Counted from the stretch's first letter, positions 1 through 9,085 are shown. The stretch is DNA of 64,000 nt from Bacteroides sp. UBA1773 (GCA_002315285.1 DCGR01000009.1:49316-113315); one strand, 5' to 3'. Numbers and translations are program-made. The notes: generated by a model not told the origin, from the sequence alone.

Positions 1-1
1 C

Positions 2-2485
2 GACGAAATCGAATCGATCACCGTGCTGAAGGACATCAATGCCACCGTCCTCTACGGAGCGCAGGCAGTGAACGGCGTAGTGCTCATCACTACCAAGCGT
101 GGTGCGGCTCACAAGAACTCGGCAACCTTCTCGGCCAACTACGGTCTGTCGTCGGCCATCGAGAAGCCCAAGTACCTGAATTCCGCCGACTACATGACGG
201 CGTTCAACACCAACCGTGCGATGGACGGTCTGACTGCCCAGTACAGCGCGGATGAGATCGCCAACTACCGCAGCGGCAACAAGTACCGCTATGCCAACAA
301 CGACTACTACTCGAGCGACAACCTGAAGAGCATGAAGAACTACTTCGACCTGCAGGGCGTGTTCGAGGGTGGTAACGACACCGCACAGTACTATGCTACA
401 GTGGGTTGGTACTCACAGGGCAGCATCTTGAACTTCGGTGAGTGGAAGAACGCCCGCAACAACATCTTCAACGTACGCGCCAACGTCGACCTGAAGATCA
501 ACGACTGGATCAAGACAGCCGTTGACGGTCTGGCACTGTTCGGCCAGAACAACACCGGCCGTGGCGACTACTGGGGCACGGCAGCCACCGAACGTCCGAT
601 GGAGTACTCTCCGCTGCTGCCCATCAGTCTGGTAAGCGGCGAGAGCGCATTGGCTACTGCAAATGCCAGCAAGTACATCATCGACAACGCCTACATCCTC
701 GGCGGTACGACTTCCTTCACCAGCAACCGTTTTGCCGACGGTCTGGCAGGAGGTACCTACTCGCGCGTGACCCGTAAGTTCTCGTTCAACAACCGCATCG
801 ACTTCGACCTGTCGCAGATTACCGAAGGCCTTTCGTTCCACACGAACGTCAGCTTCGACTTCTACAACGCGTTCGACCAGACGGTCTATAACACCTATTC
901 CGTATATCAGCCCACCTGGGGCGACGGCGACAAGATCACTGCCCTGAAGCAGATTGGTACCGACAGCCGTCCTGGTACGCAGTCGGTAGGCAACACGTTG
1001 TTCCGCCGCCGTCTGGGCTTCTATGCACAGGCAGCCTACGACCGTACGTTCGACGACGTGCACCACTTTGTTGGTAACCTTCTTGTATATCATTCAGACC
1101 TGAAGATTTCCGGCACCTACCAGCCGGTGAAGGCTTCCCACCTCGGCCTGCAGCTGAACTACACCTACGACAAGAAATATATGGTTGACTTCAGCGGCAA
1201 CTACGCTTGGTCGGTGAAGCTTCCCTCGGGCAACCGTGGCAGCATTTCCCCATCGGCCTCCCTGGGCTGGGTGATGAGCCGCGAGAACTTCCTGCAGGAT
1301 GTGGAATGGATGGACTACCTGAAACTGAAGGCTTCCGCCGGTATCCTGAAATCAGACATTCCCGTGGGTGGCTACTACCTGTATGATGGAGCCTATGTCA
1401 CCTCAACTTCAATGTCCTGGTATGATGGAGGTAAAAGCCGCTCCAGCTATCTGTCATCGCGTGGTGCCAACAGCAGCCTTGGCTATGCAGAGCGCAAGGA
1501 ACTGAACGTCGGTCTGGAGGGCACGTTCTTCAACAAGAGTGTGACCGTTGATGCCAACGTGTTCTGGGAGAAGTACGGCAACCTGGTGGTACGTCCTACC
1601 TCGGCCTATCCAAGCTTCTATTCCGCCTTTGTGCCTTACGAGAACTACAACGAGGACACATACCGTGGCTTTGACCTTGGCGTGAAGTATCAGAAGAACT
1701 TCGGTGACTTCCGTTTCATGGCAGGCGTGAACATGCTGTACGTCGATTCCGAGCGCAAGATTGTCGATGAGGTATATCCGGCATCCAACATGTACCGTCG
1801 GGGCCATCCGCGTGACGCATACTTCGGACTGGAGTGTGAGGGCATCTTCCAGAGCCAGGCCGAAATTGACGCCTACGAACAGCAGCTGATCAACAGCAGG
1901 GCCGACAAGACCGACACAAGCTCACCCTGGGGATTCGGTACCGTGAAACCCGGTGACCTGAAATACAAGGATGTGAACGGTGATGGCTATATCAACTCGA
2001 ACGACGAGACATATCTGGGCCGCTGGAATGCTCCCTTGAGCGGTGGTCTGGAACTGAACCTGGGTTACAAGGACTGGAACCTGTACGTATTGGGTGAAAG
2101 CCGCTTCGGTGGCAATGGCTTCAAGGAAAGCAGCTACTACTGGATTGAATCTACCGACAAGTACTCTGAAATTGCCCTCAACAGCTGGACGGAGAGCAAT
2201 AAGTCGGCAGCCTATCCGCGCATCACTACGCAGACGGGTGCCAACAACCTCCGCCGTTCTACCTTCTGGATGTACAAGACGGATTACTTGCAGATTCGCA
2301 AGATTCAGCTTACTTACCAGATGCCCGACAATATCGCCAATGCGATTTATATGAAGAAGATGAGTGTATATTTGGATGCCACCACCCCGTTCCGTTTCGG
2401 CGCGAACCGCGAGATCCTGGATATGGCGATTGGAGCAGAGCCAAACTACAGAACCTTCTCAATTGGATTCAAGTCAACATTCTAA
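2..2485 (+). CDS. susC: SusC/RagA-type TonB-dependent outer-membrane receptor, 5' end outside the window
   Basis: The reading frame is open from the left edge, so this is the C-terminal ~827 residues of a protein normally about 1,000 residues long. The visible part starts in the last segment of the plug domain, where the SusC-typical run around SITVLKD, YGAQAVNGV and ITTKRG (residues about 5-30) is clear, and continues as a beta-barrel rich in aromatic residues that ends in a terminal Phe, as outer-membrane barrels do. Family knowledge: SusC proteins import oligosaccharides across the outer membrane with TonB energy, capped by a SusD lipoprotein. The SusD gene follows 18 bp downstream. The signal peptide, the CarboxypepD_reg-like domain and the TonB box lie outside the window. 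The imported sugar is unknown; the neighbouring lyases suggest a uronic-acid oligosaccharide, which is inference. Confidence 0.95.
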   Translation, partial: DEIESITVLKDINATVLYGAQAVNGVVLITTKRGAAHKNSATFSANYGLSSAIEKPKYLNSADYMTAFNTNRAMDGLTAQYSADEIANYRSGNKYRYANNDYYSSDNLKSMKNYFDLQGVFEGGNDTAQYYATVGWYSQGSILNFGEWKNARNNIFNVRANVDLKINDWIKTAVDGLALFGQNNTGRGDYWGTAATERPMEYSPLLPISLVSGESALATANASKYIIDNAYILGGTTSFTSNRFADGLAGGTYSRVTRKFSFNNRIDFDLSQITEGLSFHTNVSFDFYNAFDQTVYNTYSVYQPTWGDGDKITALKQIGTDSRPGTQSVGNTLFRRRLGFYAQAAYDRTFDDVHHFVGNLLVYHSDLKISGTYQPVKASHLGLQLNYTYDKKYMVDFSGNYAWSVKLPSGNRGSISPSASLGWVMSRENFLQDVEWMDYLKLKASAGILKSDIPVGGYYLYDGAYVTSTSMSWYDGGKSRSSYLSSRGANSSLGYAERKELNVGLEGTFFNKSVTVDANVFWEKYGNLVVRPTSAYPSFYSAFVPYENYNEDTYRGFDLGVKYQKNFGDFRFMAGVNMLYVDSERKIVDEVYPASNMYRRGHPRDAYFGLECEGIFQSQAEIDAYEQQLINSRADKTDTSSPWGFGTVKPGDLKYKDVNGDGYINSNDETYLGRWNAPLSGGLELNLGYKDWNLYVLGESRFGGNGFKESSYYWIESTDKYSEIALNSWTESNKSAAYPRITTQTGANNLRRSTFWMYKTDYLQIRKIQLTYQMPDNIANAIYMKKMSVYLDATTPFRFGANREILDMAIGAEPNYRTFSIGFKSTF

Positions 2486-2503
2486 TTGATAAAACAGTTG
2501 AAT

Positions 2504-4255
2504 ATGAAAAAGTTTAAATACTTGGTTTTGTTTCTGGCAGCCGTGCCGTTCGTCACTTCGTGTGAGGACCCCATGAAGCCCGAAATTGAAAACATCAAAT
2601 CATACGAGAAAGTTACCAAAAATCCGTACTGGTTCGAGGGTCTGTTGGACTATGCCTACGTGACCATCCCAACCTACGACTACAAGTTCGATGAGGTGGC
2701 TACTGACGATGCAGTGTCCAATGTGGCGAACAACAGCTATCGGAAGATTGCCATGGGAGGCTGGACTGCATCGAATGACCCAGAGAAACAGTGGGATGTC
2801 TGCTACAAGGCAATCATGAACCTGAACCAGTTCCTGAAATCAGTAAACGACGTAGTGTGGACTTCCGGCGGTTCTGCCGAGGCACAGGCATTGAACAAGG
2901 CTTATGCGAAGCGTCTGTCAGGCGAGGCTTATGCATTGCGTGGCATCATGAAGTTCTATCTGCTCCGCAACCACGGTGGTGTGGGTGCCCTCAGTGGCAC
3001 CCTGCTGGGTGTGCCCATCTATGACACTTACTTGAGCGAGACGGATATGAGCTATAATTTCGCAGGCACTCCGCGTGCCACCTTTGCCGAAGGTGTTGAC
3101 AATGCACTGGCCGACCTTGACAAGGCCCTGACTTTCCTGCCCGAGCAATATGGTGACAAGGCAACTCCGGATGCCAAGTACAGCGACCTGACCACAGACC
3201 AATATAACAAGGTGTGCGGCAAGGAAACCGTACAGCGCATCGATGGCCGCATCGTGAAGGCATACAAGGTCCGCCTGAACCTGCTGGCTGCCAGCCCTGC
3301 TTTCGGTACTACCAGCTGGGAAACTGCTGCCACTACCGCCGGCGACATGCTGAGAGATAACGGTGGTCTGGAGAACATCGACCCGACGGGCAATGTTTGG
3401 TTCCTTGCAAGCCAGGTTTCTGCTGACATCTCCACGATGTCGAAGGAAAATATCTGGCGCCGCAGCTACCAGAACATCAATACCTGGGAAGGCAACAACT
3501 ATCCTCCTTCGCAGTATGGCAAGGGTCAGGTGAACCCGACCCAGAACTTCGTGGATGCGTTCCCGATGCTGAACGGTTATCCCATCAGTGACCCCAACTC
3601 GGGCTACGATGCAAAGAACCCGTATGCCAACCGCGACCCGCGTCTGGCACAGACCGTTGTGTATGACAAGAGCAAGGTTCGTGACGCGGTCATCGACATC
3701 CTGAGTGGTGATACTGATGATGGGACAGACAAGGTCGCCACTTCAACTCGTACAGGTTACTACCTGCGCAAGCTGTTGCGTGAAGACGTGAATATGACTA
3801 CTGGCAAGACCAGCACGCAGTATCACCTCATCTACCATGTCCGTTTCACTGAAATGTACCTGGCATACGCCGAGGCAGCCAACGAGGCTTGGGGTCCTAA
3901 CGGCAAGGGCTCATACGGCTTCTCGGCCAAGGATGTCATCGCAGCCATCCGCAAGCGTGCCGGCATCCAGCAGCCCGATGCTTACCTGAACAGCATCACC
4001 AGTCCGGAAGCCATGCGTACCCTCATCCGCAACGAGCGCCGCCTTGAGCTCAGCTTTGAAAGTTTCCGCTTCTGGGACTTGCGCCGTTGGAATGCCAACC
4101 TGAACGAGACTGCAAAGGGTGTGAAGCTTGACAATGGAACTTACCAGAGCTATCCAGTGGAGGAACGTGCATACGGCAACCACATGGTCTATGGTCCTAT
4201 ACCTGAGACAGAGATTACCAAGTTCCCCATCATCGAACAGAACCGAGGCTGGTAA
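2504..4255 (+). CDS. susD: SusD/RagB-family glycan-binding lipoprotein
   Basis: 583 residues. The ATG at 2504 is chosen over an in-frame TTG at 2486 because it begins a clean lipoprotein signal (MKKFKYLVLF, lipobox VTSC, Cys near residue 20). SusD hallmarks are present: an all-helical TPR-like body with AYALRG and YLLRNHGG near residues 140-160, a central substrate region, and the C-terminal RagB/SusD signature with IRNERRLEL and FWDLRRW near residues 508-530. The protein would be anchored on the outer surface as a lid on the SusC barrel and capture the glycan before import. It starts 18 bp after the susC stop, so the two are co-transcribed. Substrate specificity cannot be read from the sequence. 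Confidence 0.95.
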   Translation: MKKFKYLVLFLAAVPFVTSCEDPMKPEIENIKSYEKVTKNPYWFEGLLDYAYVTIPTYDYKFDEVATDDAVSNVANNSYRKIAMGGWTASNDPEKQWDVCYKAIMNLNQFLKSVNDVVWTSGGSAEAQALNKAYAKRLSGEAYALRGIMKFYLLRNHGGVGALSGTLLGVPIYDTYLSETDMSYNFAGTPRATFAEGVDNALADLDKALTFLPEQYGDKATPDAKYSDLTTDQYNKVCGKETVQRIDGRIVKAYKVRLNLLAASPAFGTTSWETAATTAGDMLRDNGGLENIDPTGNVWFLASQVSADISTMSKENIWRRSYQNINTWEGNNYPPSQYGKGQVNPTQNFVDAFPMLNGYPISDPNSGYDAKNPYANRDPRLAQTVVYDKSKVRDAVIDILSGDTDDGTDKVATSTRTGYYLRKLLREDVNMTTGKTSTQYHLIYHVRFTEMYLAYAEAANEAWGPNGKGSYGFSAKDVIAAIRKRAGIQQPDAYLNSITSPEAMRTLIRNERRLELSFESFRFWDLRRWNANLNETAKGVKLDNGTYQSYPVEERAYGNHMVYGPIPETEITKFPIIEQNRGW

Positions 4256-4285
4256 TTATTGTAGAAACGAATTAAAGAAAAGACA

Positions 4286-5290
4286 ATGAAAAAGTTATTT
4301 TTTACATTCATGATCGCATCGCTGGGGTTGGTGTCGTGCCATAACTTCGATACTGACTTTCCCGATTTCGACTACACGACGGGTTACTTCCCTTACCAGT
4401 TCCCAGTGCGCACACTGATACTGGGCGACTACATCTTCGACAACGAGAACGACAACGCACACAAGTTCGTCATCTCGGCTGCCATGGGTGGTGTCTATTC
4501 CAACTCGAAGAACCGCGTGTTGAACATCCAGGTGGATGAATCCCTTTGCAAGAATGTTGGTTTCTCGGGCGGTGGCGCCATCAAGGCCCTGCCATCGAGC
4601 TACTACGAATTGAGCAACGCTTCCCAGATAACCATTCCGAGCGGTTCGGTGAACGGTGGTATCGACGTACAGTTGAAAGATGCCTTCTTCAGCGACCCGG
4701 ATGCCATCAAGAACACTTACGTGGTGCCTGTACGTTTGGTTTCCACGAACGACCTCGACAGCATCCTCGTAGGTTCCACTACTACTGCCAATGCTGACAT
4801 CCGTTTCGAAAGCCAGTGGTCGGTAGCTCCGAAGAACTTCACGATGTTCGGCATCAAGTTCATCAACGAGTGGCATGGCAACTACTTCCATTACGGAAGC
4901 AGTACGACCAACGGTGTGGCTGATGCTTACAAGGAAGTGTATGTGGAGTACAATGACGTGTATAAGCTCATTACCTCAGGCCGCAACCAGTGCTCCCTGA
5001 CCACCTTGCTGGAATCGAGCTCATGGAGCAAGACTGTCACCCTGCTGTTCAACTTCAGCGGCGACAACTGCACCATCACGGCTCCCGAAGGCGCAAGCTA
5101 CACGGTCAGTGGTACGGGCACTTGGAACAAGGCTCAGGACGGCTACGACTCGTTCGGCAACAAGACCCGCAACGTGCTGAGATACAGCTACACCGTGAAG
5201 GAAGGTTCCAACACCTACTCGGCCAACGACAACCTCGTTGCCCGCGACCGTGCCGTGACGCTGGAAACCTACACTCCGGTAGCTCTCTGA
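4286..5290 (+). CDS. SusE-position outer-membrane lipoprotein (DUF1735/DUF5627-like)
   Basis: 334 residues with a lipoprotein signal (MKKLFFTFMIASLGLVSC, lipobox LVSC). The first half, with NVGFSGGG, YYELSN and IPSGSVNGGIDVQL near residues 85-130 and YVVPVRLVS near 150, matches my recollection of the DUF1735 immunoglobulin-like domain that often follows SusD. The second half is a beta-rich domain of the DUF5627 type. Such proteins are commonly surface glycan-binding accessory lipoproteins. It is the third gene of the SusCD operon, 30 bp after susD, and is followed by a strong terminator that closes the unit. It is not an enzyme as far as can be seen. Confidence 0.8.
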   Translation: MKKLFFTFMIASLGLVSCHNFDTDFPDFDYTTGYFPYQFPVRTLILGDYIFDNENDNAHKFVISAAMGGVYSNSKNRVLNIQVDESLCKNVGFSGGGAIKALPSSYYELSNASQITIPSGSVNGGIDVQLKDAFFSDPDAIKNTYVVPVRLVSTNDLDSILVGSTTTANADIRFESQWSVAPKNFTMFGIKFINEWHGNYFHYGSSTTNGVADAYKEVYVEYNDVYKLITSGRNQCSLTTLLESSSWSKTVTLLFNFSGDNCTITAPEGASYTVSGTGTWNKAQDGYDSFGNKTRNVLRYSYTVKEGSNTYSANDNLVARDRAVTLETYTPVAL

Positions 5291-5312
5291 TAAGCATCCT
5301 TGCTTAGTCTAT

Positions 5313-5347
5313 AAAAAAGGCGGACCCATCGGGCCCGCCTTTTTTTG
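5313..5347 (+). terminator. Rho-independent terminator of the SusCD operon
   Basis: A GC-rich hairpin, GGCGGaCCC-atc-GGGcCCGCC, at 5319-5339 is preceded by six A residues and followed by seven T residues. It lies 28 bp after the stop of the third operon gene and would act on the + strand. The A-run on its left means it could also work weakly in the other direction. Confidence 0.92.
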
Positions 5348-5416
5348 TAGGCATTTCGTTCTTCGTGCATCAATGCTCTTTGCACCTTTTGGGTACTCAA
5401 AGAAAGGATTTCCCTC

Positions 5417-5510
5417 AAAAAATCACTGGCTTCTGTTGGTTTGAATTACTGGTTCCGTAATAAAAAATCTCTGGGTCCGTTCCAAAAATGTACTGGTTCC
5501 TCTGCAAAAA
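5417..5510 (+). repeat. Four-unit 22-bp degenerate tandem repeat with ACTGGTTCC core (left copy)
   Basis: Cores lie at 5425 (ACTGGCTTC), 5448 (ACTGGTTCC), 5470 (TCTGGGTCC) and 5492 (ACTGGTTCC), spaced 23, 22 and 22 bp. Each core is separated by an A/T-rich stretch containing AAAAAT. The same four-unit arrangement with the same spacing recurs at 61755-61830, near the other end of the window. No open reading frame covers it. Function unknown. Confidence 0.8.
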
Positions 5511-5617
5511 GGAGAGAGAAAAATTGCAGGCAGTTGCAGGGTAGTGAAAATGGCCGACAGAAACTGAATGTCGAACTCCCTCCTTTGGGGCAAGGATAGG
5601 AGAGAGTGCGTCCATTT

Positions 5618-5684
5618 AGTAACGTGTAAAAATGTGGATGGTCTCACGTTACAAATTGGACAAGTTATTTTTTACACGTTACTT
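5618..5684. repeat. 15-bp inverted repeat (AGTAACGTGTAAAAA), also related to 61545-61567
   Basis: AGTAACGTGTAAAAA at 5618-5632 is the exact reverse complement of 5669-5683, with a 36-bp loop that holds a further CACGTTAC. Reading the right arm on the minus strand (5684 to 5662) gives a 23-bp sequence that matches + strand 61545-61567 at 22 of 23 positions. This could be a hairpin, a protein-binding site or the scar of a small mobile element. Confidence 0.75.
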
Positions 5685-5707
5685 ACTGCCCAATACTGCT
5701 TCTACGA

Positions 5708-5792
5708 GAGGCCTGTAAATAAAAATTAGAGGCCTGTAAAATGGATTTTTGAGGCCTCTAAATAAAAAGTACAGGCCACAAAATTGTAGGCC
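5708..5792 (+). repeat. About 21-bp degenerate tandem repeat with AGGCCTGTAAA core
   Basis: Cores GAGGCCTGTAAA at 5708 and 5729 and GAGGCCTCTAAA at 5751, followed by weaker copies (CAGGCCACAAA near 5772, TAGGCC near 5787), are spaced about 21-22 bp and separated by A/T-rich sequence. The design, a short GC-bearing core every two helical turns, resembles the ACTGGTTCC array 200 bp to the left but the core differs. From 5793 to 5927 only imperfect TCAGTT/CAGTTAT repetition is seen, with no gene. Confidence 0.7.
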
Positions 5793-5927
5793 TTTTGTCA
5801 GTTGTCAGTTATCAGTAAATATATCCAAGTTATGGCTATGGTTCTCAGTTATGGTTTTAGTCATAGATAAGGGTCTCAGTTCTCAGCTCCCTTCCCTATA
5901 GGGCAGGGTTGGGAAGAGGCTTTTTGC

Positions 5928-6632
5928 TTAGAGAGGTTCGGTGATGATGAGCTTATACAGATGGCAAACACCCTCACAGGCCATGGCTCCTACACTGAAA
6001 CGTTCGGGCAAATCGGGACAGCTGACTCCGAAATGGTGTCCGTTCATGGATACCTCCAGACCATAGTCGGACGTGGTGACCGACATGACGACCCGTTCGT
6101 TGTCGGCAACAGGGAACTGGCAGTAGGCCATGCGGGTGACATCGACTTCGGGTACGGTTGGGTTGGGAACACGCACGTCCCATACGTTCACGCCATCCTT
6201 ATAGGCCACCGACTCAAAACGACGGCCGTAGGTGCGATGCCCGTTGAAATCGAAGAATTTGTCGCATATCGGGATAAGGGGAGCACCCAGTCCTTCGAAA
6301 TCACATTCCAAGGTAATCGTACACCCTTTGGCAAAGAGTTGCTCGGTCTGCAATCCGATGAATGCGCTGGGATCGCGTGCGGCATCGAAGGTGGCATGGG
6401 TAATACAACCTTTCCCGGCACTCAGGGTGTCGAAAGTGGTGTTGTGGATGGAATAGCAATAAAACAGACCCGGAGGAATGGTGCCATTGGTGAAGTCGAA
6501 TACGGTTTGGCGTACGTTGGTAGCAGGGGCTTCAACAGACTTCTCGCTTTTGCAGCCAGTGTAACCCGCAAGGGTTGAGAGTGCCACCAGAACGGTTGAC
6601 AGGCTTTTGGCGTGGATGTTTGAAAGTTTCAT
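5928..6632 (-). CDS. Small secreted lipoprotein, beta-sandwich type, unknown function
   Basis: 234 residues. The ATG at 6632 is preferred to the longer frame because it begins a signal peptide (MKLSNIHAKSLSTVLVALS) ending at a lipobox-like YTGC, whereas the upstream extension is low-complexity and implausible. The mature part begins with FDFTNGTIPPG and alternates short strands, including GCITLECDFEG-like and MNGHHFG segments, which suggests a concanavalin-like sandwich such as LamG or DUF1961-type sugar-binding folds. I see no catalytic signature. It follows the MBL-fold hydrolase by 26 bp on the same strand and is probably co-transcribed. The fold assignment is an inference from strand pattern only. 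Confidence 0.65.
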   Translation of the reverse strand: MKLSNIHAKSLSTVLVALSTLAGYTGCKSEKSVEAPATNVRQTVFDFTNGTIPPGLFYCYSIHNTTFDTLSAGKGCITHATFDAARDPSAFIGLQTEQLFAKGCTITLECDFEGLGAPLIPICDKFFDFNGHRTYGRRFESVAYKDGVNVWDVRVPNPTVPEVDVTRMAYCQFPVADNERVVMSVTTSDYGLEVSMNGHHFGVSCPDLPERFSVGAMACEGVCHLYKLIITEPL

Positions 6633-6658
6633 TTTGTGGCTTTGGTTATTTATGGTTT

Positions 6659-7576
6659 TTATTGGGGCGCTTTGAATACGAATTCCAATCCATCGTAAGG
6701 AGCACGGAGAGGAGCAGGCAGTTGTGCATCGAGTTCGGCTTGTGTGCCGTGTAGGGTGCGTGCCATGTGGGTGAGATAGACAGGCTGGCCAGAGGGAGGG
6801 GTGTAACATCCTGTCTGGGTGAGAACTTGTACGATCCGTTGCACGGTGCTTACATCCGAATGACAGAACAATCGGAAATCCTTGTCGAAGCCTATGCCCA
6901 TGGTGGCCTCCATGATGAGTGCCGTGATGGGATTGCGTTGCTCTTGCTTGAGGTGTGCGTCAATGCCGGCTATGCGGGTGGCAACGGCGGTGAGTCCACC
7001 GGTGTCGGTGGCATAAAGCAAGCGGACATTCCCTTTTTGTATGAGATAGATGAGTGTCTGCTCGTGGTAGTCAGATGTGGCATGGTTGGCGGGCAGTGCG
7101 GTAAGGGTGATGCCATTGATGGCAACGGATTCGCCCAGGTCGAGCGGAGTGATTTCGGGTATGGGCAGGTTGAGCTGCGCGGCGGCTTTTTGAAAATCAC
7201 TTCGGGCACGTCCAATCCAGGTAAGGCCTACATATACTTTGGGAATGCCTAAACGGACTGCTTCCAATGGCTTGTAGTGGTCGTTGTGGGAGTGAGTGTA
7301 GAAAATGGCCTTGGGCTTGCAGCCTTGGGGTAGCATGTCGAGTACGGTGGGTGTGAGGTCGATGAGGATGGTGTCATCGAGCAATACGCTGGCATTGCGT
7401 CGAAGTTCGCCTCGATCGTCACGGCCGTCCCAGTCGGCGGCACCCGTTCCGAGAAAGCGTACCCGGAGGCCATCGTCCGTGGAAGGTACATGGCTATACG
7501 ATTGTGCATGAATGCTTTGTAGGTTGGCGGCTACGAAAGCCGATGCCGACCATTTTAGGAAATTCCGTCTATCCAT
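6659..7576 (-). CDS. MBL-fold metallo-hydrolase with a Tat-type signal
   Basis: 305 residues from the ATG at 7576. The N-terminus DRRNFLKWSASAF followed by a hydrophobic stretch and IHAQ is a twin-arginine-like signal with an A-x-A-type cleavage site, so export of a folded metalloprotein to the periplasm is likely. The metal-binding motif THSHNDHY sits near residue 95, with further candidate ligands in NHAT (near 165), YATDTGG (near 187) and HMART near the C-terminus. The fold resembles the PhnP/RNase Z-like branch (FLGTGAADWDGR near residue 40). The substrate is unknown. It is the promoter-proximal gene of a two-gene unit with the lipoprotein downstream. Confidence 0.85.
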   Translation of the reverse strand: MDRRNFLKWSASAFVAANLQSIHAQSYSHVPSTDDGLRVRFLGTGAADWDGRDDRGELRRNASVLLDDTILIDLTPTVLDMLPQGCKPKAIFYTHSHNDHYKPLEAVRLGIPKVYVGLTWIGRARSDFQKAAAQLNLPIPEITPLDLGESVAINGITLTALPANHATSDYHEQTLIYLIQKGNVRLLYATDTGGLTAVATRIAGIDAHLKQEQRNPITALIMEATMGIGFDKDFRLFCHSDVSTVQRIVQVLTQTGCYTPPSGQPVYLTHMARTLHGTQAELDAQLPAPLRAPYDGLEFVFKAPQ

Positions 7577-7610
7577 ATCGTATTTTCTGAAAAGATTTCG
7601 TTTGTTTGGG

Positions 7611-7646
7611 CAAAAATACAATTTATTGGACTGAAATTCAAGCAAA
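7611..7646 (-). promoter_or_regulatory. Probable promoter of the MBL hydrolase/lipoprotein unit
   Basis: On the minus strand TATTTTTG (7618-7611) fits the Bacteroidota -7 element TAnnTTTG, and a TTTG (7646-7643) lies 24 bp upstream as a possible -33 element, slightly farther than the usual 19-21 bp. It lies 35 bp before the chosen ATG at 7576. Confidence 0.55.
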
Positions 7647-7775
7647 ATGTTTTCTTTTCCAGAAATATACGCTGATTTTGCACAATCGGTTGCAAAATGC
7701 CGTGTGGGCTCGATGAATTGTTTGGAATGGAGCTGCTGACTCTTCCCATGAGCTCATGGGGAAAGGCTACACACT

Positions 7776-7871
7776 TTTCGGTATATCGAAAAATTGTGTC
7801 GTTTTTGCAGAATCATTTCGTTATACCGAAAGGATGTGCTATATTTGCGGAACAATTTCGATATGGAGAAA
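7776..7871 (+). promoter_or_regulatory. 40-bp operator/promoter repeats upstream of the DUF4143 ATPase
   Basis: The palindrome TTTCGGTATATCGAAA at 7776-7791 recurs as TTTCGTTATACCGAAA at 7816-7831 and, degraded, as TTTCGATATGGAGAAA at 7856-7871, exactly 40 bp apart each time. Between them the sequence is also partly repeated (TTTTTGCAGAA and ATTTGCGGAAC). A -7 element TATATTTG lies at 7840-7847 with TTTC 20 bp upstream, so the second palindrome fills the space between the -33 and -7 elements, as an operator would. The third copy overlaps the expected start of the transcript. Confidence 0.7.
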
Positions 7872-7876
7872 AGAGA

Positions 7877-9085
7877 ATGAAAACTGTCAAAAGACAAACA
7901 TATATTGACAAGGTGGCACCATTCATAGATTCAAATCTGATTAAGGTGTTTACAGGCAGCCGACGTGCTGGAAAGTCCGTCATGATGCAACTGGTTCAGG
8001 ATGAACTGGTGAGGCGAGGGGTGGACACGGATCAGATTCTTTCTGTGAATTTCGAATCAAGGATGGATGGGATGTCTGTAAGTGAAGAAATGATATGGAA
8101 AATGGTGAGGGAGACTGCAAAGGGAACCTGCAAGCGCGTATATGTGTTCTTTGATGAGGTGCAGGAACTTGATGGATGGGAAAAAGTAGTGAACTCGATA
8201 CAGATTGATTTTGATGTGGACATTTATCTTACAGGCTCAAATGCCAAGCTACTTTCGAGTGAGCTTTCCACCTATCTGTCAGGCCGCTATGTCGAAATCA
8301 AAGTCTATCCGTTTTCATTCAAGGAGGTAGTCCAATTGACAGAAGAGAACAACATGGGCGTTGACAGGCAAAAGCTGTTCAGGGAATACCTCGTGAAAGG
8401 AGGATATCCTGTGCTCTACAATTATCGGATGACGTTCAATGACGAGATGCTCTATCTGAACGACCTGTTTAACTCAATCATTCTGAAGGATGTGGCACAG
8501 CGTAACAATATAAGGGATGTAGCATTGTTCAAACAGCTTGTCGTTTACGTCATGGCAAATGTGGGCAACCTGTTTTCAGCAAGTTCAATCATCAAATATC
8601 TCAAGAACGAGAAGCGAAGGCTATCGACGGAAACCCTTTACAACTACCTCGACTTCTGTAAATCGGTCTATCTTGTCAACATGATCCAACGTCAGAACAT
8701 CAATGGCAAGGAGTTGCTTTCTTCGCAAAACAAGATTTATCTGATCGACCATGGCATGAGGCAGGCTGTGTATGGGAACAATGAACGCGACATCAACCAG
8801 ATACTCGAAAACATAGTCTGTGTGGAGTTGCAAAGGCGGGGATATACGGTTACAATCGGTTGCATTGGCACTAAGGAGGTCGATTTCTGTGCATGTAAGA
8901 ATGATGAGACAATCTACATCCAGGTCGCATATCTCCTTGCAAGCGAGGAAACCATTGAACGCGAGTTTGGATCGTTGCTCTCCATATCCGACAACTATCC
9001 AAAATATGTGTTGTCGCTTGACGGATTCAACCTTAGCAGAAATGGAATCGTTCATAGAAACCTTATAGACTGGTTGCTGGATTGA
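7877..9085 (+). CDS. AAA-family ATPase with C-terminal DUF4143
   Basis: 402 residues. The ATG at 7877 is chosen because the longer frame runs back through the promoter repeats. A Walker A motif GSRRAGKS near residues 27-34, a Walker B-like YVFFDEVQEL near 90, a sensor TGSNAKLL near 118, and the C-terminal half with GGYPVLY, KIYLIDHG and a PD-(D/E)xK-like EVDFCA (near residue 335) match the AAA_14/DUF4143 family. These proteins are abundant in Bacteroidales, and their cellular role is not settled. It stands alone on the + strand and looks autoregulated through the palindromes in its promoter. The 106 bp to the next gene show no clear terminator. Confidence 0.88.
   Translation: MKTVKRQTYIDKVAPFIDSNLIKVFTGSRRAGKSVMMQLVQDELVRRGVDTDQILSVNFESRMDGMSVSEEMIWKMVRETAKGTCKRVYVFFDEVQELDGWEKVVNSIQIDFDVDIYLTGSNAKLLSSELSTYLSGRYVEIKVYPFSFKEVVQLTEENNMGVDRQKLFREYLVKGGYPVLYNYRMTFNDEMLYLNDLFNSIILKDVAQRNNIRDVALFKQLVVYVMANVGNLFSASSIIKYLKNEKRRLSTETLYNYLDFCKSVYLVNMIQRQNINGKELLSSQNKIYLIDHGMRQAVYGNNERDINQILENIVCVELQRRGYTVTIGCIGTKEVDFCACKNDETIYIQVAYLLASEETIEREFGSLLSISDNYPKYVLSLDGFNLSRNGIVHRNLIDWLLD

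Noticed and set aside
5417..5510. Possible CRISPR array from the 22-bp repeats (also at 61755-61830)
   Set aside because: The spacers are too short and similar to each other, the repeats are degenerate, only four units are present and no cas gene is in the window.
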